Positions 8,855 through 16,601 of a DNA stretch of 64,000 nt are shown one piece after another. The stretch's first letter is position 1, and each line of letters opens with the position of its first letter. Made by a program: the position numbers and the translations under genes. The notes beneath the pieces are model-generated. The model ran no database searches. It worked only from the letters and a program-made list of their open reading frames with translations, and was not told the origin of the DNA. Source of the stretch: Streptomyces sp. NBC_01341 (GTDB taxonomy: Bacteria; Actinomycetota; Actinomycetes; Streptomycetales; Streptomycetaceae); the NCBI RefSeq assembly GCF_035946055.1, contig NZ_CP108364.1, positions 1 through 64,000 on the forward strand. Reading direction: 5' to 3'.

Positions 8855-9430
8855 CTGAACGATGACAGTGACGAGCTCAATGTCAATGACACTAGTAGGT
8901 GAGGTTCAGAAGGCGCAGCGCTGAACCCGTGGGTCCCCGGCACGGGAACCATCCTCCGAGGCAGAAACTGCCGCCCGCTTCGCCAGAAACCCGCGAAGGC
9001 CCCCTGAGGGGCCCAGGGGCCCCTCTCCCGCCCCCGGAACGTGCCCTCCGCCATCGGGCCCGCACAGGGGCCCTGTAGCCGCTCCAGCCGGCGCCGCCGA
9101 AGGCAGACAGGATGCCGATCTCGCTCGCGGACCGATCGTCCCGAGCGCCCGAGGCCTTGCCCTGAAGTCGCCCCGGATGCCGGCGGAGCTTAGCTCACCC
9201 GCCGCGCCCTGGGCTCGGTACCAGAAGGACAGCACTGGCATGCCGGTGGCGTCTGTCGTGACCCGTTCCTTCGGCTTATCGCTGATGCTCACCCAGAGGC
9301 TCGTAGCCTGCGTCAGCCAGCACTGTCTGGAGTTTGCAGAAACTGGCAGGCAGGGGCAACCGACATGGGAGAACTGACGCAACGGACTGCGTGTGTCGGC
9401 CCTGCCGGCTGGCCGCTTCGAGAGGCGGGC
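8855..9430. other. Gene-free gap upstream of tpg with dyads
   Basis: No convincing gene. It contains three TGAC-pairs at its left edge (TGACGATGAC, TGACAGTGAC, TGTCAATGACA; the last, at 8881, is a perfect dyad) and a GC-rich inverted repeat around 9010-9035 (GAGGGGCC/GGCCCCTC). The tap gene that usually precedes tpg is absent. A short stretch near 9180-9360 vaguely resembles a degenerate transposase on the minus strand but is too weak to call. Confidence 0.4.
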
Positions 9431-9988
9431 ATGGGACAGATCGAGAAGGGTTTGGAGCGCGCGTTGCGTACCCGGCCCGTTCCCTCCAGCACCGGGGCCC
9501 GCCTGCGTTTTCTGCTGGCAGCGCATCGGGGTTCCACCCGGCAGGTGGCCGCCGTGCTGGGGGTCTCGCAGCGCACCGTGCAGCGGTGGGTGACGAGGAA
9601 GCCAGGAGCGCGTCGTCCCCCGGGTCCAACACAGGTGCGAGCGATCGAGGAAGCGGTCCTGGCTCGGTGGCAGCCGCGAGTACGGGCCCGTCGGCGTGCC
9701 CAGGCCGAGGCGGAGGGCTTCGTCTTCCATACCAGGGCGCGGTTCGGGTTCGCGGCTCCTGCGGGGTCCTCGGACGATCCGCGGGTGCGGTGGATCACCC
9801 AGGATCTGCCGGGAGAAGTGGCCCGGGAACTGTTCGCCGCCCGGGACGCCGGCGCGGGCGAGCAGCAGCAGACGGTGATCCTCGCCCGTGCGCTGGGACA
9901 CACCTACTTCCGCGAATGGGGCCGCCGGGCCCACGGTCTACACATCGTCTTCAGCGACGTCGAGTTCGCCGACTTCTCGATCGACTGA
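9431..9988 (+). CDS. tpg: Telomere terminal protein Tpg
   Basis: The 185-aa protein matches the Streptomyces terminal protein that caps and primes synthesis of linear replicon ends: start MGQIEKGLERALRTRPVP, a helix-turn-helix RQVAAVLGVSQRTVQRW at ~38-53, VRAIEEAVLARWQPRVRARR, HTRARFGFA near 100, DDPRVRW and the ending FSDVEFADFSID. Length fits the family (about 184 aa). ATG 9431 is chosen because homologues start MG.IEKGLE. The residue recalled as the nucleotide acceptor in model Tpg, Thr114, aligns with Ser114 here. The usual neighbour tap is missing; instead it converges on a transposition operon. Confidence 0.9.
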   Translation: MGQIEKGLERALRTRPVPSSTGARLRFLLAAHRGSTRQVAAVLGVSQRTVQRWVTRKPGARRPPGPTQVRAIEEAVLARWQPRVRARRRAQAEAEGFVFHTRARFGFAAPAGSSDDPRVRWITQDLPGEVARELFAARDAGAGEQQQTVILARALGHTYFREWGRRAHGLHIVFSDVEFADFSID

Positions 9989-10007
9989 GACTGCCCCTTC
10001 GAGCGAC

Positions 10008-10044
10008 CGCGTCAGGGTGTTCAGCGTCGTGAGGGCCTGACGCG
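10008..10044. terminator. Inverted repeat between tpg and the transposition operon
   Basis: Arms CGCGTCAGG and CCTGACGCG pair perfectly around a 19-base loop. The hairpin lies at the meeting point of the convergent tpg gene and the minus-strand operon and overlaps the last codons of the latter. A bidirectional terminator is the simplest reading; no T-run follows. Confidence 0.45.
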
Positions 10045-11154
10045 ACTGATCGGCACCGCTTCGTACCGCTCGGCTTCCTGCCGCTCGCGCCAGTCCCACT
10101 CCACACGGCCGACCGGGCCTTCGCGGCGGGCTGCGGGCGGCTGGGGCGGGCGCAGCTTGGCCGTCTCCGCCACGCGCAGCAGGTGCGCACGGTCATCTGG
10201 CGCGGCGAGCAGTTCCTGGTCCTCGCCGGAGACGAGCCGGGTGAAGCAGGCCGCCGCTCGCAGGAAAACACCCGCCCAGGGTGGTACGGGGTGGGCGGCG
10301 CAGCCGTCGGTGTAGCGGGCGCGGTCATGGAGGGCGAGCGTGGCCGCGGCGGTGTCGTAGTCGCGGGGGCGTGCGGTAGCGAGTTGCTGGAAGGAGGCGC
10401 CGGTGAAAAGCGCAACGGCAACGGCCGCGGCCAGGCGAGGATGTGCGGTCGCCGCGTGCAGTCGGCGGGCGACTTTCTGGGCGGTGTGCGCGGTGAGAGG
10501 CACGGGCGGTGGGCGGTGCCGCCAGATGATCGAGGGCGGGGCGCACGGATCGATGCAGGGGCGGGGGCTGTCGTAAGAGATGAGGCGTTCCAGTGCGGGC
10601 AGGGTGAGCCACCGGCCGGCCGTCCCGGCGGACTCATCTGCGAGCGGGGGTTCGGCGATAGGCATGCCGTAGTAGTGGCGGCGGGCTGCGTCGAGGTCGG
10701 TGGTGAGGGAGTAGTCGGCCGTCTGGAGGGCCCGGTACAGGGCGGCGGGAAGGCGGGGACGGTGGCAGACCAGGGTCAAGTGGATACCCGTGAGGGCACG
10801 CAGCTCCAGGAGTCGCATTGTGCGGTGGGTGGTGAGGCGGTGGGCGCGCAGGACGGTCAGCCGGGTGACGGGCAGGGCGGTCATCCAGGCCGTGACGGCT
10901 GCCCAGGCGGGCTGACGACCGCCTGGAAAGCGGCCGGTGAGCAGGGGCGGTTTGTTCAGGGCGGCGAGAAGGTCGTGGGCGAGACCGGTCTCGCTGCTGG
11001 TGCCCGGTCCGGGGTGCAGGGTGACCCGGCCGGACGGCGGATGGTGGGCGGCCAGGGCGGTGTGGGTGTGGATGACGTCGTCATCGCGGTCGATGACCAC
11101 GGTGACGGACGGCGGCCGCGTGGCGGGAGGCATGGCGGTGTGGTGGTCAGCCAA
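10021..11154 (-). CDS. Fourth gene of transposition operon: degenerate AAA+-like protein with recombinase-like C-terminus
   Basis: A 377-aa protein of no recognised family. Residues ~60-160 resemble the AAA+ cores encoded beside it: LTVLRAHRLTTHRTMRLLELR followed by LTGIHLTLVCHRPRL lines up with the Walker B/sensor region of the TniB-like protein (FLVDEAQWL...LAIIFVGG), but the acidic Walker B pair is replaced and no P-loop is seen. The C-terminal half includes AAAVAVALFTGASFQQLATAR, reminiscent of the tyrosine-recombinase box with the catalytic Arg lost. It starts at TTG 11154 overlapping the upstream stop; ATG 11133 is the alternative. Position suggests a target-selection or regulatory partner comparable in place, not sequence, to TniQ. 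Confidence 0.65.
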   Translation of the reverse strand: MADHHTAMPPATRPPSVTVVIDRDDDVIHTHTALAAHHPPSGRVTLHPGPGTSSETGLAHDLLAALNKPPLLTGRFPGGRQPAWAAVTAWMTALPVTRLTVLRAHRLTTHRTMRLLELRALTGIHLTLVCHRPRLPAALYRALQTADYSLTTDLDAARRHYYGMPIAEPPLADESAGTAGRWLTLPALERLISYDSPRPCIDPCAPPSIIWRHRPPPVPLTAHTAQKVARRLHAATAHPRLAAAVAVALFTGASFQQLATARPRDYDTAAATLALHDRARYTDGCAAHPVPPWAGVFLRAAACFTRLVSGEDQELLAAPDDRAHLLRVAETAKLRPPQPPAARREGPVGRVEWDWRERQEAERYEAVPISRVRPSRR

Positions 11155-11890
11155 GGCGGCTGAAGGCCCAGCGCAGCAGTTCCTGATCCACGCGGGGGCG
11201 GCCGGTGCGTGCCAGGGCGGTGCGGGTGTGCGCGGTCAGCTGGGCCCAGGCGCGGAAGTTGCCGTGCGCGGCATGCTGGTCGGCGAACGTGATGTCGTCG
11301 GGGTCGGCATCGGCCCAGATCGGGTGGAACAGCGGGATGACGTCGAGGACCTCGCTGGGAGTGAGGCGGGTGAAGTGCTGCCAGATGAAGATGCGGGAGG
11401 AGAGCATCGGTTCGCGGCGCAGCACGGTGTGGCAGCCCTCACCGCCGACGAAGATGATCGCGAGCTGGGTGGAGGGTTCGTCCCACAGGTAACGGAAGTA
11501 CTCGAACGCCTCCCCGTTGAGCCACTGGGCCTCATCCACGAGGAAGGTACGGGGGCGTTCGGCCAGAGCGGTCTTCAGCAGACGGTCGAATTCGCTGGGG
11601 TGGCGCGGTGGCTCGCCGGCCAGGTCGAGCGCGGTGAACAGTTCGTAGCGCACCGCTCGGGCGGTGGGACGGGCGCGGAAGGTGACCCGGCGGACATCCT
11701 CGCCCGGTTCGAGTTCGCGCAGGCAGGTGTTGACGGCGAGCGTCTTGCCGAAGCCGGCGCCGCCGTGGATACACATCATCGCGCGGGCAGCGACCGTATC
11801 GCCGATGTTCTCCCGCGCGGTGAGCAGAGCGCGGGTGGTGACCACGGAAGCGTCGGGCAAGTCGACGTACTGGTAGGTGGCCGCGGTCAT
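11147..11890 (-). CDS. TniB-type AAA+ ATPase (transposition regulator)
   Basis: The 247-aa protein has Walker A GGAGFGKT (43-50), Walker B TFLVDEAQ (115-122), a sensor-like IIFVGGEG and a C-terminal lid region with FHPIW and HGNFRAWAQLTAHT. This is the TniB/TnsC/MuB class, which forms ATP-dependent filaments on target DNA and recruits a DDE transposase. Its ATG overlaps the transposase stop (ATGA), so the two are coupled, as in tniA-tniB pairs. The neighbouring larger ATPase (13638-14957) has the same core order (VDEAQRL...FHPLW...HGTLRTWAAL), showing the two are paralogues. Confidence 0.85.
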   Translation of the reverse strand: MTAATYQYVDLPDASVVTTRALLTARENIGDTVAARAMMCIHGGAGFGKTLAVNTCLRELEPGEDVRRVTFRARPTARAVRYELFTALDLAGEPPRHPSEFDRLLKTALAERPRTFLVDEAQWLNGEAFEYFRYLWDEPSTQLAIIFVGGEGCHTVLRREPMLSSRIFIWQHFTRLTPSEVLDVIPLFHPIWADADPDDITFADQHAAHGNFRAWAQLTAHTRTALARTGRPRVDQELLRWAFSRLG

Positions 11891-13575
11891 CAGGCATCTC
11901 CATCTTCGTCGGTGGGGGGAGGTGCGGCCCGCCCGTCGCGGCCGCCCTGGGCGGAAGTGCCAGCACTGCCGGACGGGATCGGGGCGGGCATGCCTGGCGT
12001 GGTCAGCGCGGCCAGGGAAGCAGGGGTACGCCAGTCGGCCGGGGGCGCGGCGGGCGGGATGAGGTCCGGCATCGCCAGACCCGACAGGTCGGTGCCGGCG
12101 GCCTGGGCGAGCTCGGCCTCGGCCTGCGCGGTGGTCAGCGCGCCGAGCCGCCGGGGCGCCTCCGGCTGGTTCACGGCTGCATAGCGCTCGCGCTGTGAGG
12201 CCTGAAGGTCCTTCTTCAGGCGGCGGGCGCGGGCGGCCCGTGCCCGCCGTACGGCGCTGACCTGTTCCTCAGTGGCCTGGTCTGCCAGATCCGCGGGACC
12301 GAGGTAGCGGCCCGTGGTGGCGTGGTAGACCTCGATGCGGTGGTCGTGATGGGGCATGAAACGGACCCGGACCTGGATCCCGGCCTGCCCGGTCATCCAC
12401 GGACCCACGTAGTCGCGGTTCTTGAAGCGGATACCGCTGCTTGTCAGCATGCGGGTGCCGGCGTCTTCCAGGGTGAACGTCCACAAATCTGCGGCCGGTA
12501 CGTCCCGCAGCGGGGTGGGATCGTCCTGCCACGCCTCAAGCGGAGTCTTGCCCCGCAACGGCGCCGGACGGTGCTCGGTGTTCCACCACAGCGTCCAATC
12601 CAGCAGCCGGGCGGTGAAGTCCTCGAAGCCAAGCAGCACCTCGTCCTTCGGACGGGAAGCACGCTTACCGGGGCGCGGCTGGCGGGCGTAGCCGGGCAGC
12701 GCGGCCAGGAACATGCCTTCTACCGCCCGGTTCAGGCCCTCCACCGTGCCCTTGAGGTGCGGGGTGTAGGCGGGCAGGTCCTCCACCGTCACGTCCAGGA
12801 GATCGAACGCTGCGGTCACCGTCCGGGACAGGAAGTCCTTGCCACGGTCCACCCGCACCTTCTCGGGCAGGCCGCCGAACGGGCCGTAGGGGTCCTCGCG
12901 CAGGACAGCGGAGCGCAGCGCGGCCAGCACCGACTCCCGCGACGGATGCACCGGTGTCACCGCGACACCGGTGATCGCGTTGGTGGCGCAGTCGGTGAAC
13001 CAGGTGATCCACGGCCTGCGAGCCCTGCCCTCGACATCGACCAGAACAGGTGCCTGCATGTGGTCGGTCTCCCACACCTGGTTCCGCCAGCCCCGCGGCC
13101 TGGCCAGGAACACATCATGCTTACGCGCCGCCCGCTCTCCACCCGCGAGCCCGGCCCGCTCCCCCGGCGTCAGATCACGGCGAATCGCCCGGTGCAACGT
13201 CGTCAGCGACGGCGCGTCTGCAGGCGGGGACTGCCTGGCAGCGCGCAGGACCAGCTCGCGATGAACCGCCCGCACGTTCCCCTTCCACAACGCCAGCAGT
13301 CCACGGATCTCGGGCGTGACCGTGAACCTCGCATCGGCCCGGGAGCGCGCACCGGGATAGGCGGCTGCAGTCTCATCGCTCTGAGCAGCGGCCAGCCAGC
13401 GCCACACCGTGCGCTCCGACGCCCCCAGCGCGTCCGCAGCCACTCGTACATGACCTGCTGTCAGGTTTCCCCCGGCCCGCAGGGCGAGCAGCCTCCGCAC
13501 CGCAGGGCCACGCATTGCCGTCCTTGACGCCGCGGGCAGTCCGCCGACTGCGCGGACCGCGTCACCGTCCTCCAT
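11890..13575 (-). CDS. Mu/TnsB/TniA-type DDE transposase
   Basis: 561 aa from ATG 13575, chosen for AGGGGAG five bases upstream; the frame extends 30 codons further. Order of parts: helix-turn-helix regions (RRLLALRAGG...ERTVWRWLAAA; GNVRAVHREL...SLTTLHRAIRRDL), an integrase core with D171 (ETDHMQ), D243 (VDRGKDF) and E279 (KGTVEGLNR), giving DD36E spacing, then a Mu-type C-terminal beta-barrel (FTLEDAGTRML...YVGPWMTG...YHATTGRYLGPADL) and a basic tail. These enzymes cut and join transposon ends. The gene lies 62 bases after the HTH-AAA+ gene and overlaps the TniB gene. Confidence 0.88.
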   Translation of the reverse strand: MEDGDAVRAVGGLPAASRTAMRGPAVRRLLALRAGGNLTAGHVRVAADALGASERTVWRWLAAAQSDETAAAYPGARSRADARFTVTPEIRGLLALWKGNVRAVHRELVLRAARQSPPADAPSLTTLHRAIRRDLTPGERAGLAGGERAARKHDVFLARPRGWRNQVWETDHMQAPVLVDVEGRARRPWITWFTDCATNAITGVAVTPVHPSRESVLAALRSAVLREDPYGPFGGLPEKVRVDRGKDFLSRTVTAAFDLLDVTVEDLPAYTPHLKGTVEGLNRAVEGMFLAALPGYARQPRPGKRASRPKDEVLLGFEDFTARLLDWTLWWNTEHRPAPLRGKTPLEAWQDDPTPLRDVPAADLWTFTLEDAGTRMLTSSGIRFKNRDYVGPWMTGQAGIQVRVRFMPHHDHRIEVYHATTGRYLGPADLADQATEEQVSAVRRARAARARRLKKDLQASQRERYAAVNQPEAPRRLGALTTAQAEAELAQAAGTDLSGLAMPDLIPPAAPPADWRTPASLAALTTPGMPAPIPSGSAGTSAQGGRDGRAAPPPTDEDGDA

Positions 13576-13637
13576 GTCAGCTCCCCTCACGCGGTTGGGA
13601 CATCTACGTGTGCCGGCCGCCGGAGCGTGCGCTGGGT

Positions 13638-14957
13638 TCACAGCGGCGGCGCGACCCGCTGGCACAGCCGCCCCAGCAAGGCCCGGTCGGCGACCGCGTC
13701 AGCGGTGGTGAGCAACACGTTCTGCAGGTGTGTGGTCAAAGCGGCCCAAGTCCGGAGCGTGCCGTGTGTCGACGTCTGGTCGATCCATGTCAGGTCCTCG
13801 GCCGAGACAGTGCGCCACAGCGGATGGAAGCCGGTCACCACGGCTGTCACTTCCGTTGCGGCCAGACGTGGAACCTCCTGCCACGCGCCGATGCGTGACG
13901 CCAGCTGCGGCAGCCGGGCCAGCGCCCGCTCGGTGCCCGCCCCGCACAGCACCAGCGTGACCCGTGTGCCCGGGTGGTCCCACAGGCTCTGTAGGTACTC
14001 CAGGCACGGCACGGGCAGGCGCTGTGCCTCATCGACCACCAGCACCCGCGCCTCGCCCAGAGCCCCCGTAACTGCGGCGTCGGCGAGCGCCGATGTGTGC
14101 GGGAAGCGGCCCGGCAGTGCCAGAGCATCGAACACCGCCCGCCTCATTCCGGCCACCGACGGGCGCACCGGCACCGGCACCCACGTCACCTTCCAGCCCG
14201 CAGGCACTGCGCGGAGCGCCATCCGCACAGCCGCGGTCTTGCCCCGGCCCGGGTCACCGAACACACACACCGCGCCCTCGGCCGCCATTGCCTGCCCGAC
14301 CGCCTCGGCCACCGCCCGCACCGACGACGTCTCCACCAGCCGAGCCCCCGCCGGCAACGCCACACCCTCCAGCGTGCCGCTCTCCCCCGACGGCACGCCC
14401 GAGACCGCCTCCGGCGCAGGGTGCGGCGGCCGGCGCGCAGCCACCTTCGCCGCGCCGCCCTCCCGCGGCCCGGCCAGAGCGAGGTCAGCCAGCGCCTGCC
14501 TCGTCTGCTGCTCCTCCCGCTCCCTGCGCACCACCGCACGGTCCGGCAATACCCTGCCGGCCTGAAGGTCCCGGTGCACCACCCGGTACAACGACGCCAG
14601 CGAAGGCACCTCGCCCCCGACCCGCTTCAAGTACCGGTGCAGCACCGCCACGTTCCCGCCCGCCTGCGCCAGCACCTCCCACGCCTGGTCGGACAACTCC
14701 AACCGGGCCCGACGCCTGCGCTCCACACGCCCCTCGGTCCGCGCCGCCTCCAGCCACCGCCACACCGTCCGTGCAGTCACCCCACCGACCTGTGCGCCCG
14801 CACGCACATGCGCCGTCGTCAACGCCCCGGCCGCATCGAGCTCCATCAGCCGCGCCACCAGCACGGGCCGGGACACCCTCAACCCCGCCGTGATCTCACC
14901 CCACACGCCCGGCTCGCCCACCGAAAAACCCTCCGCCGCAGACACCGACCCCACCAC
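13638..14957 (-). CDS. HTH-AAA+ fusion: transposase-type DNA-binding module joined to a TniB-like ATPase
   Basis: First gene of the four-gene operon, 439 aa, GTG start. Residues ~30-140 repeat the transposase's N-terminal architecture: RLMELDAAGALTTAHVR...ARTVWRWLEAAR parallels RLLALRAGGNLTAGHVR...ERTVWRWLAAAQ, and GNVAVLHRYL...SLASLYRVVHRDL parallels GNVRAVHREL...SLTTLHRAIRRDL. The catalytic core is replaced by an AAA+ domain with Walker A GDPGRGKT (234-241) and Walker B VLVVDE (305-310), then FHPLW and HGTLRTWAALT as in the TniB-like protein. Inferred role: an ATPase that binds the same end or target sequences as the transposase. No clear Shine-Dalgarno sequence. I know no described system with this exact arrangement. 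Confidence 0.8.
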   Translation of the reverse strand: MVGSVSAAEGFSVGEPGVWGEITAGLRVSRPVLVARLMELDAAGALTTAHVRAGAQVGGVTARTVWRWLEAARTEGRVERRRRARLELSDQAWEVLAQAGGNVAVLHRYLKRVGGEVPSLASLYRVVHRDLQAGRVLPDRAVVRREREEQQTRQALADLALAGPREGGAAKVAARRPPHPAPEAVSGVPSGESGTLEGVALPAGARLVETSSVRAVAEAVGQAMAAEGAVCVFGDPGRGKTAAVRMALRAVPAGWKVTWVPVPVRPSVAGMRRAVFDALALPGRFPHTSALADAAVTGALGEARVLVVDEAQRLPVPCLEYLQSLWDHPGTRVTLVLCGAGTERALARLPQLASRIGAWQEVPRLAATEVTAVVTGFHPLWRTVSAEDLTWIDQTSTHGTLRTWAALTTHLQNVLLTTADAVADRALLGRLCQRVAPPL

Positions 14958-15024
14958 CGTGCAGCCGCGCAGCCCTCTAAAGGATCAGAAGTGCCGTTCC
15001 CGAGACAGCGGAGTGGAGTGGGGT

Positions 15025-15139
15025 GTACCGCCCCATGACAGCCATGAAGGCACCAGGTACCGCCCCGTGTCAGTGACCACACCCTCCCTCAACACCCGAC
15101 CAGCGGAAACGGCTAGTCCTGACGTCCCGTCACTGACAC
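15025..15139. promoter_or_regulatory. Repeats upstream of the transposition operon (operator or transposon end)
   Basis: GTACCGCCCC occurs at 15025 and 15058, each followed by a TGACA/TGTCA motif. TGTCAGTGACC at 15068 and its inverted form GTCACTGACA at 15129-15138 form a dyad 50 bp apart. They lie upstream of the operon's first start and 35-150 bp from the truncated helicase. They could be operators of the operon or the right end of the element; TGTCA...TGACA also occurs at 8881 on the far side of tpg. The 14958-15173 gap holds no gene. Confidence 0.45.
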
Positions 15140-15173
15140 CACACACCGACACCAACCCGGCACATCGCAGGCG

Positions 15174-16538
15174 GTGCTGTCGAACTGCCGTGTCCTGGGC
15201 GAGGGCGTGGACATCCGGGCGGTGGACTCGGTGGCCCTCCTGGACCCGAAGGGTGCTCCGCACGACATCGTCCAGGCGATTGGCCGGGCGCTGCGTCAGA
15301 AGCCAGGACAGGGGAAAGTCGCGTCTCTGATCGTGCCGGTATTTCTCCAGCCTGGAGAAAATCCGGAAGACATGTTCACCTCCGGGTCGTATCGGCCTTT
15401 GGTGAAAGTCCTTGAAGGTCTTCGGGCTCATGATGAAGAAGCAATTGAGTTGCTGGCGATTCCTCAGGAGCCTCAGAAGGACGTGGCGCAGCCGTCGGAG
15501 TACATCGGTTCGCCGCCCGAGGAAGGCGAGGACGAATCGCGTTTGCTGCTGCGTTTTGCTGTTCCGCGTGATCCGGTGATGGTCGCGGAGTGGGTGTCGT
15601 TCAGTGTGATCGACACCGAACGTCAGGACTGGGCACGTGGGTGGGCGGCGTTGAAGAAGTTCACCGAGCGTGAGCATCACGCGAGGGTTCCCTACGGGCA
15701 CCGGGAGGGGGCGACACCGCTGGGGCAGTGGGTCGCGGAACAGCGGAGGGCGTACGGGGCGGGGCAGATGACCGGCCAGCGCGCCGCCCGGTTGGAGAAG
15801 CTGGGCATGGTCTGGTCGCTGGTGGATGAGAGGTTCCAGGAGAACCTGGAGGCCGCGAAGGCGTACTACGACCTGCACTGGACCCTCTGCGCTCCGAGGT
15901 CCGCCACGGCGTTGGACAGGCCGGTAGGACAGTGGTTGAGCAATTTGCGCCGCCCCGGTGCGCTGGACGGCCACCCGGACTGGGAGGCCGCGCTCCTGGC
16001 CGTGGACGAGGACTGGAACACCGTGTGGCCGGCAGAGTGGCAGCGACACTACGCCGCACTGCGCGAACTCGTCGCCGACGAACAAGACCAGACCGGTGCG
16101 GCGGATGTCCTGCCCGGGCTCACGGTCCACGGCATGGACATCGGGAAATGGCTCGCCAAGCAGCGGACCCCGGCGGTGTGGCAGGCCCTGACGGAGGGAC
16201 AGCGCGAGCGCCTGGAGGCCGTCGGCGTCACACCACCCACCCCCGCCCGGGAGTCGGAGGCGCCCGTGGCGTCTACCGTGCCCCTGAGCGCCTTCGAGAA
16301 GGGCGTAGCAGCCCTCGCACAGTACAAGGCCCGAACCGGCTCCATGACCGTCCCACGAGGGCACGTAGAGCGGCTGGAGGATGGGGCAGAAGTCCGCCTC
16401 GGGGTATTTCTCAGCAACAGCAAGAGCCGCCGGGCCAAGCTCACCCCCGACAAGCTCGCCACGTTGGCCGGCCTCGGGCTGGAGTGGGCCGCGGCCACCT
16501 ATAGCTGCGGCGAACTACACGAAGGGTTGCAGGCTTGA
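15174..16538 (+). pseudogene. 5'-truncated helicase with helicase-associated domains
   Basis: The frame begins abruptly at VLSNCRVLGEGVDIRAVDSVALLDPKG, the C-terminal helicase lobe with motif VI (DIVQAIGRALRQ); the whole ATP-binding lobe is absent. It continues through helicase-associated modules (WAAL...WVAEQRRAYGAGQ, WPAEWQRHYAALREL) to LEWAAATYSCGELHEGLQA. It shares architecture with the helicase at 2-2461 but is clearly a different copy. Its 5' break falls about 35 bp from the repeats flanking the transposition operon, so rearrangement there probably removed the front half. Confidence 0.8.
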
Positions 16539-16551
16539 GCTGCAACCCTTC
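16521..16551. terminator. Hairpin terminator after truncated helicase
   Basis: Arms GAAGGGTTGCAG and CTGCAACCCTTC pair perfectly around a 7-base loop that contains the helicase stop codon. It lies between the convergent helicase and DUF3800 genes. The arms contain the same GTTGCA/TGCAAC hexamer as the cluster at 2564-2684. Confidence 0.65.
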
Positions 16552-16601
16552 TGACCAGCCCAGACCCATTGGCCTTTTTCGTTGGCCGACGGAACTGCAG
16601 A

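Noticed and set aside
8990..9060. GC-rich hairpins near tpg as possible telomere palindromes
   Set aside because: They do not match the known Streptomyces telomere core and lie inside, not at, a replicon end.
9180..9360. Minus-strand stretch (LQTVLADAGYEPLG...) resembling a degenerate transposase
   Set aside because: Only a few residues match and stops follow closely; not enough for a feature.
15160..15175. Simple insertion of the transposition operon into the helicase gene
   Set aside because: The helicase front half is not found on the other side of the operon, so a clean insertion is not supported.
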